Below, piece after piece: positions 44,755 to 52,946 of a stretch of 64,000 nt of DNA (position 1 is the first letter of the stretch; each line of letters starts with the position of its first letter). Source of the DNA: G963556115 sp963677015. GTDB lineage: Bacteria; Planctomycetota; SZUA-567. The position numbers and the translations under genes were made by a program. Where the stretch lies: assembly GCA_963677015.1 (NCBI GenBank), contig OY781533.1, forward strand, positions 1,488,001 through 1,552,000, in the 5' to 3' direction. The notes beneath the pieces are model-generated. The model was not told the DNA's origin, did no database searches, and worked only from the letters and a program-made list of their open reading frames with translations.

Positions 44755-45876
44755 TTATTCAACGGTTGATTGTCTTATAATTAGTTTGCCGTTAATCTGA
44801 TGGGTTGTCGGTGGTGTCTCAGGGTGTTTTACTCTTTCAATTAGAATGTTTACTGCAGCTCGTGCAATTTCAATGCATGGCTGGCGGTAGGTTGTAAGCG
44901 GTATAGAGAGCAGCTGGGCGTATTTAACATCATCGAATGCGGTAACTTTGAGCTCACGTGGGATTTTTATGCCGCGTTCAAGAAATTCCGGGATAAGCTT
45001 TGCCGCTGCGGCATCATTGTAACAGATGAGTGAGCAGAGGTTCGGTTCTTTTATTATCAGGTCTACTGTATCTTTGGGAGTATTGGCCGTGGTTATCATC
45101 TTTACCGAGATGTGTGAACTTTCCTCTTGAGCCGCTATGTTTAAACCGATAACACGCTGTGAGATTGTATTTGCAACATTTGGAGTGCTTAAGAAAAGGA
45201 TATCCTTACAGCCAAGGCTTATAAGATGTTTGGCTACTTCATAACCGGCTATAATATGGTTCATACTGACAAGATCATGTGAACTGCTTTGAGGGAAAGG
45301 AGTAAAGTCTCTATCCAGCAGAACCATAGGAATATTTGCATTATTGAACTGCTCACAGATTGAGAGGTTGATATCGTGTGCCTGCTCTGAAAATTCCAGA
45401 GGTGAAAAGAATACGCCGTCAACTTTTTGATCAATATATTTTTTTGCAATCTGCAGAGCATATTCATGACCCTGGCCTTCAATGAAGTTGTTACCGCCCC
45501 ACATCAGCGAAAAATTATTTTCATCTATTGCTAAAGAGAAATTTTTATTATTTGCCTGTTGAGCAATTTCACCGAATATTGGCTCAAAAATTTCCGTATC
45601 TTTTAGATATGGTATAATTGTGCCTAATCTGTATTCATCAAGCTTATCTTTATTGATCTGCTTTACAACAGCTGTTCCATATCCTGCTTTTCTGGTTACG
45701 TAACCTTCTTCTTTAAGGAGGTTCAGGGCTTTTGCAATTGTCGGGCGAGAGGTGTTAAACTGTTGTGCTATATGTGCTTCTGTGGGGAAGAGTTCACCGT
45801 ATGAATATCTTCCTTCATCGATTTCCTTTTTGAAGAAATCGTAAATTTTCTGCATTTTGCCTTTGCGAGGATTCAC
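44755..45876 (-). CDS. GntR-headed, LacI/PBP1-type transcriptional regulator
   Basis: Two-domain regulator. Residues 1-70 hold a GntR winged helix (YGELFPTEAHIAQQFNTSRPTIAKAL, EEGYVTRKAGYGTAVV). The rest is a periplasmic-binding-protein-like sugar-sensing domain (LGTIIPYLKDTEIFEPIF, KVDGVFFSPLEF, NIPMVLLDRDF, LKVTAFDDVKYAQLLSIPLTT, RQPCIEIARAAVNIL). This mixed architecture is common in Lentisphaerota and a few other groups. It is transcribed away from the PfkB kinase gene at 46100, so it probably regulates that kinase in response to a sugar or its phosphate. Confidence 0.9.
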   Translation of the reverse strand: MNPRKGKMQKIYDFFKKEIDEGRYSYGELFPTEAHIAQQFNTSRPTIAKALNLLKEEGYVTRKAGYGTAVVKQINKDKLDEYRLGTIIPYLKDTEIFEPIFGEIAQQANNKNFSLAIDENNFSLMWGGNNFIEGQGHEYALQIAKKYIDQKVDGVFFSPLEFSEQAHDINLSICEQFNNANIPMVLLDRDFTPFPQSSSHDLVSMNHIIAGYEVAKHLISLGCKDILFLSTPNVANTISQRVIGLNIAAQEESSHISVKMITTANTPKDTVDLIIKEPNLCSLICYNDAAAAKLIPEFLERGIKIPRELKVTAFDDVKYAQLLSIPLTTYRQPCIEIARAAVNILIERVKHPETPPTTHQINGKLIIRQSTVE

Positions 45877-45929
45877 AGTATTTCCTAATACTAAGGTTAA
45901 ATAATAACTTTTATCTTTCAGATAATAAG

Positions 45930-45966
45930 CATTTAATGGTTATTTATATAATTAAATGTAAACCAT
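45930..45966. promoter_or_regulatory. Possible operator between the sugar regulator and the kinase
   Basis: CATTTAAT (45930-45937) and ATTAAATG (45951-45958) form an inverted repeat with a 13-bp spacer, and ATGGTT (45936-45941) pairs with AACCAT (45961-45966). Both lie just upstream of the regulator start. The region is AT-rich, so chance is possible; a TATAAT-like element for the kinase is near 46033. Confidence 0.4.
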
Positions 45967-46099
45967 AAATGATGAAAATGCAAATAAAATATTGTTAAAT
46001 AGAAAAAAAATGTTTTAAATTTAGAAAAAAATATTTATAATATTAGTATTAAAATGTTTATTAGTGTTTGTTGGTTTTTTTTGGCTTAGGAATTATAAC

Positions 46100-46990
46100 A
46101 TGAAATATAAGATTGCAGGAATTGGCGAGGTGCTGTGGGATATTTTCGAGACTAGTAAAAGATTTGGCGGTGCAGTTGCAAATGCGACTTTTCATACCAG
46201 TCAGTTGGGTGCTGATGCCTATATAATCAGTGCTGTGGGTGATGATGATCTGGGAAGAGAGGGGCTGGAGTATCTCAAAAATCATGATCTTGATATTTCG
46301 TATTTGACCGCTGTACAAGGGTTTCCTACCGGTACGGTCAATGTTACTTTGGACGAAAATAAAGTGCCGACATATGAAATAGTTGCCGGGGTTGCCTGGG
46401 AAAATCTCCCTTGGGATGAGAAAATGGGGGAACTTGCTAAAAATCTTGATGCTGTCTGCTATGGCAGTCTGGCGCAGCGCGGCGAGTTAACCCGGAAGAC
46501 CGTACATCAGTTTCTTGATAGTGTCAGTCCTGAATGTCTAAAGGTCTGTGATATTAACCTGCGTATAAATGGCTATACTCCAGAGACAGTTAGAATATCG
46601 CTGGATAAGGCTGATGTTCTGAAAATCAGCGATGAAGAGTTGAAAATTGTTGCCGAAATAGCCGGACTTAATACTGCCCAGGACGATGATGCTATTATTA
46701 ACGATTTTATTACTAAATATGGTTTCTCGGCTGTATTGTATACACTGGGTAAAGATGGAGCCAAAATTTATATTGATGGTAAGTCTTATGGCTTTAAACC
46801 TGATCCAATCAAGCCAGTAAGTACCGTTGGCGCAGGGGATTCATTTACTGCGCGTGCGGTAATGGGGCTGCTCATGAAAGAGGATCCTGCTGTGCTTATC
46901 GCTAAAGCTTGCGAAGTGGCATCATACGTCTGCCTTCAGGAAGGCGCTATGCCTAAGCTGCCAGATCATTTGAAAGTCAAGCTTGACTGA
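46100..46990 (+). CDS. PfkB family carbohydrate kinase, fructokinase-like
   Basis: Sugar kinase of the ribokinase/PfkB family. N-terminal IAGIGEVLWDIFE and FGGAVANATFHTSQLG, the ISAVGDDDLGREGLEYL motif 1, and the catalytic STVGAGDSFTARAVMGLL (motif 2) are all present. 296 residues from ATG 46100, which has AGGAA about 8 bp upstream. Resemblance is best with fructokinases; the exact sugar is not determined. The divergent GntR/LacI-type regulator likely controls it. Confidence 0.88.
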   Translation: MKYKIAGIGEVLWDIFETSKRFGGAVANATFHTSQLGADAYIISAVGDDDLGREGLEYLKNHDLDISYLTAVQGFPTGTVNVTLDENKVPTYEIVAGVAWENLPWDEKMGELAKNLDAVCYGSLAQRGELTRKTVHQFLDSVSPECLKVCDINLRINGYTPETVRISLDKADVLKISDEELKIVAEIAGLNTAQDDDAIINDFITKYGFSAVLYTLGKDGAKIYIDGKSYGFKPDPIKPVSTVGAGDSFTARAVMGLLMKEDPAVLIAKACEVASYVCLQEGAMPKLPDHLKVKLD

Positions 46991-47017
46991 TAATAAGTCA
47001 GATAATGTATTTACTGT

Positions 47018-47057
47018 AGACAGGTCGGTAGTTTATTACCGGCCTGTCTATTTTTTT
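47018..47057 (+). terminator. Terminator after the PfkB kinase
   Basis: A 13-bp stem with one G-T pair (47018-47030 with 47037-47049) is followed by ATTTTTTT. Confidence 0.92.
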
Positions 47058-47073
47058 GAGAATTAGGAATGTA

Positions 47074-47238
47074 TTATAAAAGAATTAATGACCCGATTAT
47101 CTTACTCATTCCATTCGGACGGGTCAGAATGCTGTCGGTGGCAGTATGGCTGTTGGGCGCTTCTTTAATAAATACTTTGGAATTGTTATTCTGATGCGAT
47201 TGTACTGTTACGGCCTCTGCTGTAAATTTTTGACTTAG
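47074..47238 (-). CDS. Possible small protein after mraZ (54 residues)
   Basis: ATG 47238 has GGGGAG about 7 bp upstream; the frame ends at 47074 and is also open further upstream. The product starts MLSQKFTAEAVTVQSHQ and ends MSKIIGSLILL with no clear domain. It lies 171 bp past mraZ on the same strand, where mraW and ftsL would be expected, but it resembles neither. Could be an open frame by chance. Confidence 0.3.
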   Translation of the reverse strand, partial: LSQKFTAEAVTVQSHQNNNSKVFIKEAPNSHTATDSILTRPNGMSKIIGSLILL

Positions 47239-47409
47239 CATTGCTTCTCCCCGCAAAATGTCCGGTATCTGTATTTGGCCTGAAATACCGGAGCCCCTAG
47301 AAATTATTACCCACAAATAATATTTACACCGAAGCCCCTGATACAGCCAATTGAGCGGCTGCCCCTTGTCAATTGTGCGACAAACTCCGGTGTGTTGATT
47401 ACTTTTCCC

Positions 47410-47889
47410 CTAGAGCCCAAAAATGTCTCTTGAGCTTGATTCTCTCAAGCTGCTGTATTCAGCAGCTGTTTTGTCACGCATAGTGTTACGCATTTGCGGA
47501 TTCCAGATTTCAATTCTATCATCCATGCCGATAAAGGTTATTTCTTTCTCACTCAGATTTGCATATTCGCGCATTCTTTGCGGGATAACAAACCTTCCTT
47601 GTGTGTCTGTGTCAATTGCAACTACTTCTTCCATAAATGATCGGAAAAATTCTGGCGAATTCTTCTCAATTGCAAGAGTTCTAACACGGTTTTTCACTGA
47701 TGCGAACTGTAAATGGGTGTACAAATACAGACAGTTGTCCTGTCCTGGAAGTAAGACGAATCCCCCGATTGCTTCTTCCTCACTCAGGTTATCCCTGAAT
47801 TTTTTAGGTATTGATGCCTGACCTCGCGGGCTGAGTGAATTTGTATAGTGACCGTAAAAGTATGCCTGGTTTTCGTTATTCAAGAACAT
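47410..47889 (-). CDS. mraZ: MraZ transcriptional regulator
   Basis: AbrB/MraZ-fold DNA-binding protein that normally heads the division and cell wall cluster. Two beta-alpha repeats are recognisable: YGHYTNSLSPRGQASIPKKF near the N-terminus and AIDTDTQGRFVIPQRMREY in the second half, with the closing IGMDDRIEIWNP. There is an N-terminal extension of about 10 residues and a Ser/Arg-rich tail. Start is uncertain among GTG 47898, ATG 47889 and TTG 47883; GAAGGA suits TTG 47883 best by spacing. Unusually no mraW, ftsL or ftsI follows. Confidence 0.9.
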   Translation of the reverse strand: MFLNNENQAYFYGHYTNSLSPRGQASIPKKFRDNLSEEEAIGGFVLLPGQDNCLYLYTHLQFASVKNRVRTLAIEKNSPEFFRSFMEEVVAIDTDTQGRFVIPQRMREYANLSEKEITFIGMDDRIEIWNPQMRNTMRDKTAAEYSSLRESSSRDIFGL

Positions 47890-47895
47890 ATCCTT

Positions 47896-47969
47896 CACTA
47901 TTTATATCTTATTGACACTATTTATCACTTACACATGCTATTTATATGCTTTTTCGGTGAAAGTTGCAA
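47896..47969 (-). promoter_or_regulatory. mraZ promoter with three 20-bp-phased direct repeats
   Basis: On the minus strand TTGCAA (47969-47964) and TATAAA (47946-47941) are 17 bp apart. ATAAATAG (+GTG or CA) occurs three times at 47945, 47925 and 47905, exactly 20 bp apart, from the -10 into the start of the gene. MraZ of other bacteria represses its own promoter by binding phased repeats, typically of TGGG type spaced 10 bp. These AT-rich repeats are likely the local MraZ or MraZ-like operator. Confidence 0.6.
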
Positions 47970-48298
47970 GAATAAAAATATGAAATAACATCTTTTTTTG
48001 ACTTGTAAGTTGCTGTTAAATCAGTAGATATAATATTGAAGGTCAGTATGTTGTGGCTTTATGTCTCGCGAGTGGTATATATAGGGGTGGTGGTGGTTAA
48101 AATACTACGGAAAGACAAGGCTGATTATTTTAGCCGGCAGCGTTTATTCTGCACTTAGGTTGCTGCTTACAAGCAACGCTTCAATGAAATAGCACTAGTG
48201 TAAAATATGATAGTTGTTTTTGACTGTTAATGGATGTTTTGTTTTTTAGAGTTTTGCTGGTGTATAATGGTGCTTAATAAAAACAGTTGCGTCTTTGT
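47970..48298. other. Non-coding gap with no assigned feature
   Basis: Lies between mraZ and the zinc-ribbon gene, both on the minus strand. A short hairpin GTTGCT-GCTTACA-AGCAAC occurs in it, but there is no open frame, tRNA or clear promoter that I can support. Confidence 0.5.
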
Positions 48299-48922
48299 TT
48301 AGTTGCTTGTGTTGTTTACAGTTTTGTATAGTCTGTCATTTTCTAGCAGAGCTTCTATGATAACAGATTTCAGGTATTCCGGGCAGTCATCTGAATCCTG
48401 TAACTGGCGCAGAAACAGTACGGCCTCGGGGTTTGGCTGAGCGCCAAGGGTTTTCACCGCCCTGATCGCTGTATTCATTTTTCCTTTTAACGCCATATCT
48501 TTAAGCTGGGTTAGAACATACGAACCTGATATATTGGCGAGGTCGCTTTTGGCTTTTTCGAGTTTTTCATTGGGACCGAATTCAACAATCTGCATCGCAT
48601 TCCTAGAGATGATGTACGGGGCTATAATAATGTAGCTGAAAAGTGACAGTATAGCAAAACATGAAATAATCAGTGTTATAATATAACCTTTGCTGAAGGT
48701 TCGTGTTGGTAGAGTAACTATAATCTCTTTATTACCGGCTTGCTCTGGTTGTTCTTTCTTGGCGTGAAGACGTTCGTAGCAGTTTTTGCAGACTATGCCA
48801 TTCTTTTTTTCACTGCTGCCGCTGGCAATGCAATCCTGACATACAAGTGCACGGCATATCTTGCAGCGTCCTCCTGAAAAAGCATCGAGTTCTTTATTGC
48901 ATACATTGCATTTTATTGCCAT
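48299..48922 (-). CDS. Zinc-ribbon membrane protein of unknown function
   Basis: 207 residues. The first 50 carry two or three zinc-binding pairs (CNVCNKE, CKICRALVCQDC, CKNC), a small treble of Cys pairs like B-box or zinc-ribbon fingers. A transmembrane helix follows near residues 80-110 (IITLIISCFAILSLFSYIIIAPYI). The C-terminal half has short helices with the look of HEAT-like repeats (TAIRAVKTLGAQPNPEAVLFL). Zinc-ribbon plus one helix is common among uncharacterised membrane-signalling proteins; no function assigned. Confidence 0.7.
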   Translation of the reverse strand: MAIKCNVCNKELDAFSGGRCKICRALVCQDCIASGSSEKKNGIVCKNCYERLHAKKEQPEQAGNKEIIVTLPTRTFSKGYIITLIISCFAILSLFSYIIIAPYIISRNAMQIVEFGPNEKLEKAKSDLANISGSYVLTQLKDMALKGKMNTAIRAVKTLGAQPNPEAVLFLRQLQDSDDCPEYLKSVIIEALLENDRLYKTVNNTSN

Positions 48923-49138
48923 AGCAGTACTTAAGGGATAGAGTGTCTGGAATTAATAATAAAAAATATATAAAGTAATAGTAATCGACGCTTTGAAAAC
49001 ATATCATTATTATAATAGTAATATGTTTTTATGCATATATAAACGAATTTTATGGTATTAATTTATCGAAAATATATAGACATTACATTAGGACTTTTTT
49101 AAAATTGAATGTATGGTCATATTTAATGGAGTGAATTA

Positions 49139-50176
49139 ATGGCGGAAACCGGCAGCAATAAAGATTTGACAGTTGATCTTGGTGAGGAATTACTGCATGT
49201 TCCGACATTGTGGGATTTCTTTATAGAAAAAACAGTTATTGATGCTAAGCACTGGTTCTCTTCGCGAGTATCTAGCCCGCCGTGGGGAATTTTTATAGCT
49301 CTTATTGCAGCTACGATTTTTTTTGGTTATCTGCAAAGCCTTATAGCCATTCTTTCTGGAGTTTTTGCTGTTGGATTGTTTATATGGATAATACTGGTTC
49401 GTAACAGTAATACTCAGAACAGTATGGAGAGTATTATCAGTTCGATAAATAATGGTTCCTTCCCTCCTGAAATCAAAGACTCGATTGTTAAACGCCTTCG
49501 CTGGTGGAGTGCCCTAATTGTTCCTACCGAGTGGACACGCAACTCTAAGATTTTCAGTGTCAGAAATAAATTGAATGAACGGCTTACTGAACTTGACCAG
49601 GAATTAAACTACTGGAAGTCGCCGGATGGGGCGGCACGTTTGAGTGAAATACGTGAGAATGAAGAACTGGCGAGGATCAGGCATGAAGATTATAAGAAAA
49701 AATTGAATCTTCTTAAGTCCCGTGGCGTGAATGTTGATGATTCAGAACTGGTCGTAGATGAAGAGAATGCTGCAATGGTTACTGAGCGTTTTTCTGACCC
49801 TAAAGTTCTTATCAAACTTTTGCGCAGCCGAGGTGATTGCAACCGGCAACTCGATAGAATCAGCCATATAATAAATCCTATTGATAGAGCATCTGAGGAA
49901 ATTGTTTTGGTGCAGGCATTGCTGCTGCATTGCAATAGGATTATTTCAATGATTGAAGAGATTGACACTCTTGGTGTTGCAATAGAAACTATAAAAGCCG
50001 ACAACCTTGATGAAAAGGTTAAAGAGATAATTGATGTTCTTGAAAGAAGGAGAATTATTGTCGGAAAGTTGAACAGAATATCACCAAAGAGGGTACTTGG
50101 ACTTATTGATTATAATCCTCTTATGGCGCAATCTGAAATTTCTCATGGAAGGGCTGTAAATGCAAAAAAACAATGA
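49139..50176 (+). CDS. Two-helix membrane protein with coiled-coil cytosolic part, unknown function
   Basis: 345 residues; residues about 50-90 form two membrane segments (GIFIALIAATIFFGYL and LIAILSGVFAVGLFIWIILV). The rest is soluble and highly charged with predicted coiled coils (LNERLTELDQELNYW, ENEELARIRHEDYKKKLNLL). No signal peptide or catalytic motif recognised. It overlaps the amidohydrolase gene by 17 bp, so both are co-translated; no functional link is obvious. Confidence 0.75.
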   Translation: MAETGSNKDLTVDLGEELLHVPTLWDFFIEKTVIDAKHWFSSRVSSPPWGIFIALIAATIFFGYLQSLIAILSGVFAVGLFIWIILVRNSNTQNSMESIISSINNGSFPPEIKDSIVKRLRWWSALIVPTEWTRNSKIFSVRNKLNERLTELDQELNYWKSPDGAARLSEIRENEELARIRHEDYKKKLNLLKSRGVNVDDSELVVDEENAAMVTERFSDPKVLIKLLRSRGDCNRQLDRISHIINPIDRASEEIVLVQALLLHCNRIISMIEEIDTLGVAIETIKADNLDEKVKEIIDVLERRRIIVGKLNRISPKRVLGLIDYNPLMAQSEISHGRAVNAKKQ

Positions 50177-51485
50177 CGTATTCTTTTATAATGGTCCGAT
50201 AATGCTGATCGCGGATGAAGTTCGGGTTATAAAGAATGGCTTTTTATCTGTTGAGTCAGGGAAAATTGCTGATTTTGGTGAGTGGGGTGGAAGCTTGGCG
50301 CGTATCCCGCAAAATTGTGAAACTGTAGATCTGGCTGGTAAATTGTTAATGCCCGGGCTTATAAATTCTCATTCCCATGTTGCCATGACCATATTCCGTG
50401 GCCTTGGTGATGATATGTCGCTGATGGACTGGCTTAATAACTGTATTTTCCCGGCGGAGAAGCACCTGACAAAGGATTGGGTATATTGGGGAACTATGCT
50501 TGGTTGTATTGAAATGATTCGTTCTGGTACAACTATGGTTAATGATATGTACCTGTTTATGGATGATGCGGTAAAAGCATATCTGGAGACGGGGTTAAGG
50601 GCAATGGTGGGAGAGGGTGTATTTGATTTTCCTACTCCCAGTGTCGGCGCGGCGGAAGAAGCTATAGCGGTAATTATTCAACGCATAAAAAGATGGAAGG
50701 ATTATCCTTTGATCGAGCCGGTAATGGTGGCTCATTCCACTTATACCTGCTCTGCAGATCTGCTGAAAAGGGTCAGCGAGGTAGCTCATGAGTATGGAGT
50801 ACGTTTTCACGTCCATCTGGCAGAATCAGAGCATGAGGTTGATATCGTTCAAAAGGCCCAGAATCTACGACCGGTTGAATATCTTGATTCGATGGGGCTT
50901 ATTGATAACGAACTGCTTGCCGCGCATATGGTTCATCCAAGTGAGGCTGAAATTGAGATGTTTGCTGCCCGTGGCGGTAATGTCTTGCATTGTCCTGAAA
51001 GTAATATGAAGCTTTCCAGCGGTTTTGCTCCGGTCGGGAAGTTTATTGATCATAATATTAATGTAGCCTTGGGAACAGACGGTTGTGCGAGTAACAATAA
51101 TCTTGATATGTTTAGAGAGATGTCATTTGCAGCAAAAATTCACAAGGGGTTCAGTGGTGATCCGATAAAAGTCGGATGTGATGATGTCCTACGCATGTCA
51201 ACAGTTAATGGAGCAAAAGCGTTGGGCGTTTCGGGTGTTACCGGAAGTATTGAGATTGGTAAGTCTGCGGATTTGATTGTCGTTGATTTTTCAGCCGCCC
51301 ATATGCGTCCGGTTTATAATTATGCATCACAACTTGTTTATGCTGCTTGCGGAGCAGACGTCAGTCATAATATGGTTGCCGGAAAATGGCTTCTTAAAGA
51401 GCGGAAAATTATGACTATTGATGAAGATGAAGTGTTTAATAATATTGAGCATATTGCTTCTGAAATAAAAAATATTATCAGCTGA
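50160..51485 (+). CDS. 5-methylthioadenosine/S-adenosylhomocysteine deaminase-type amidohydrolase
   Basis: Zinc-dependent TIM-barrel amidohydrolase of the MtaD/TrzA group, which hydrolyses the amino group of 5'-methylthioadenosine or SAH. Zinc ligands: NSHSHVAM (His71, His73), then AHSTYTCS, HVHLAESEHEVD and GTDGCASNN. LMPGLINSHSHV, MDWLNNCIFPAE and SGTTMVNDMYLF are the family signatures. 441 residues, typical. ATG 50160 lies inside the preceding gene. The enzyme would recycle the by-products of polyamine and methylation reactions. Guanine or atrazine-like substrates cannot be excluded. Confidence 0.9.
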   Translation: MQKNNDVFFYNGPIMLIADEVRVIKNGFLSVESGKIADFGEWGGSLARIPQNCETVDLAGKLLMPGLINSHSHVAMTIFRGLGDDMSLMDWLNNCIFPAEKHLTKDWVYWGTMLGCIEMIRSGTTMVNDMYLFMDDAVKAYLETGLRAMVGEGVFDFPTPSVGAAEEAIAVIIQRIKRWKDYPLIEPVMVAHSTYTCSADLLKRVSEVAHEYGVRFHVHLAESEHEVDIVQKAQNLRPVEYLDSMGLIDNELLAAHMVHPSEAEIEMFAARGGNVLHCPESNMKLSSGFAPVGKFIDHNINVALGTDGCASNNNLDMFREMSFAAKIHKGFSGDPIKVGCDDVLRMSTVNGAKALGVSGVTGSIEIGKSADLIVVDFSAAHMRPVYNYASQLVYAACGADVSHNMVAGKWLLKERKIMTIDEDEVFNNIEHIASEIKNIIS

Positions 51486-51568
51486 AAATATTTTAAAAAG
51501 ATATATGCTTATAATTGCAGGGTTTAAACAAGTATTAAAAAAAATGTTAAATTACTGTTATTTTATTA

Positions 51569-51596
51569 TTGACTGAAATAGGATAATAGCTATACT
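51569..51596 (+). promoter_or_regulatory. Promoter of tRNA-Phe
   Basis: TTGACT (51569-51574) and TATACT (51591-51596) with 16-bp spacing, ending 13 bp before the mature tRNA 5' end. Confidence 0.8.
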
Positions 51597-51609
51597 TGTT
51601 TTCTCAGTC

Positions 51610-51685
51610 GCTGAGATAGCTCAGTTGGTAGAGCACTGCCTTGAAAAGGCAGGTGTCCCCAGTTCAAGTCTGGGTCTCAGCACCA
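51610..51685 (+). tRNA. tRNA-Phe (anticodon GAA)
   Basis: 76 nt. Acceptor GCTGAGA pairs with TCTCAGC; D-arm GCTC-AGTTGGTAGA-GAGC; anticodon stem CTGCC/GGCAG with loop TTGAAAA, anticodon GAA at 51643-51645; T-arm with TTCAAGT. The 3' CCA is encoded. A strong terminator follows at once. Confidence 0.97.
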
Positions 51686-51689
51686 TAAT

Positions 51690-51725
51690 AATAGCCTTAC
51701 TCTTTCAGAGTAAGGCTATTTTTTT
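51690..51725 (+). terminator. tRNA-Phe terminator
   Basis: Perfect 13-bp stem AATAGCCTTACTC/GAGTAAGGCTATT (51690-51702, 51708-51720), 5-bp loop, T run right after. Confidence 0.95.
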
Positions 51726-51886
51726 ATCTGGGTTAATTTATCAGTATTTATAAGCAATGCTTTATACTTTTGTAATTTTGTTTTGTGACTTCTGGAATTG
51801 CTTGTTCTGTAAAGTAATCTTAACTATATTATGAATTATTCATATGTTTCTGGACTGAGATATATTAAATATTAACTGTAAATTTT

Positions 51887-51918
51887 ACAGCATCAGCCGT
51901 TATCGTGGCTGATGCTGT
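51887..51918 (-). terminator. Terminator of the HTH-receiver gene
   Basis: 12-bp stem ACAGCATCAGCC/GGCTGATGCTGT (51887-51898, 51907-51918), 8-bp loop, 33 bp past the stop on the minus strand and followed there by TAAAATTT. Confidence 0.85.
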
Positions 51919-51950
51919 GTTATAAGGTCACAAGTTCAGGAAGTCAGATT

Positions 51951-52520
51951 TTAATTTGAAGCAAGTGCCAGGGCAGTGCTGACAAGTTCTGCCGGTTTGA
52001 ATGGTTTTCTAATAACTTTATCTACCAGCTCTTTGAAAATCTCTTCACGTCCACCATCAAGGTGAGCGCTGATTATAACAATCTTGGTGTCCTTTAATTT
52101 GGGATGCTCTTTGAGATGTCTGCAGACCTGTAGACCATCCATATGCGGCATGAGGTTGTCCAGGAAAATAATGTCCGGTGTACTTGAACCGATAGCAATG
52201 CAGGCGTCAATTCCATTGCTTGCTTCTGTAACCTGGAAGTGTGGCTTGAAAAGATTAACAATGAACTTTCTGATGTTAGGATCATCATCTACTACTAATA
52301 CAGATTTTCTGCTTTTATCTTGAAGTTCTGCCGGTATTGGCATTTTGTTGGCTTTCAAGAATTCAACCAGTGCTGATCTGGGAACTCTATTATGACCACT
52401 GGGCAGTGAAAAACTACGAATTGTGCCATCCTGAACCCAGCGCAGAATTGTTTTTCTGGTTACTCCACAGAAAGCGGCTACCTTACCCAATGAATAGCCA
52501 CTATCATTATTACTCGCCAT
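51951..52520 (-). CDS. Excisionase/MerR-like HTH fused to a receiver domain
   Basis: 189 residues. The N-terminal 60 hold an excisionase-type winged helix (YSLGKVAAFCGVTRKTILRW, DGTIRSFSLPSGHNRVPRSAL). Residues about 70-185 are a receiver domain: VLVVDDDPNIRKFI, phospho-acceptor in IIFLDNLMPHMDG, VIISAHLDGG and RKPFKPAELV. DNA-binding before the receiver is the reverse of most response regulators. GAGGGG precedes ATG 52520. The AT-rich DNA upstream may carry its promoter. No kinase is adjacent, so it is an orphan regulator. Confidence 0.9.
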   Translation of the reverse strand: MASNNDSGYSLGKVAAFCGVTRKTILRWVQDGTIRSFSLPSGHNRVPRSALVEFLKANKMPIPAELQDKSRKSVLVVDDDPNIRKFIVNLFKPHFQVTEASNGIDACIAIGSSTPDIIFLDNLMPHMDGLQVCRHLKEHPKLKDTKIVIISAHLDGGREEIFKELVDKVIRKPFKPAELVSTALALASN

Positions 52521-52946
52521 TAACTTCCCCTCTTGGTGTTATGCATATAGTATAATAATATGTAAAATTATTTTATCATTGTCTCATTAGTTACAATACA
52601 ATGGAATTTTTTGCTAGTCAAGTTTAATTTTGGAATATGCAGAAAAAGTTCATTATTTTATTAAGCAAAATTTTTATATCATCACTAGTTACCGATGGTT
52701 ATATTATATTATATGGTTGTGTTGGTATTTGCCGTTTACAAGCGGCGGCAATGGCGTGGCCTATTCAATAGATTGAGTAAATTGCGACATAGGGCATGAT
52801 CGTGGTTCTTTGATTAATAGAATAATATGTTTAAAATAGCTGGTGAAAATATCGATTAATGTCTGTAAACCGGGATGATTTTTACTATAATTCAATACAT
52901 TAAATCTCAAACAATTATATTTTGACAGACGATCATTAAGGGCAAT
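52521..52946. other. AT-rich divergent intergenic region
   Basis: 426 bp between the HTH-receiver gene (minus) and the flippase-like gene (plus). TATAAT near 52888 is a possible -10 for the rightward gene, with a poor -35. AAGGG at 52938-52942 is its ribosome binding site. A small GC-rich patch around 52730-52760 (CCGTTTACAAGCGGCGGC) could fold, but I cannot support an RNA gene. Confidence 0.4.

Noticed and set aside
47896..47945. CRISPR-like array in the mraZ leader
   Set aside because: Only three short units in 20-bp phase within one promoter; no spacers of CRISPR length and no cas genes.
52730..52760. Possible small RNA in the gap before the flippase-like gene
   Set aside because: A GC-rich patch only; no promoter, terminator or stable fold that I could support.
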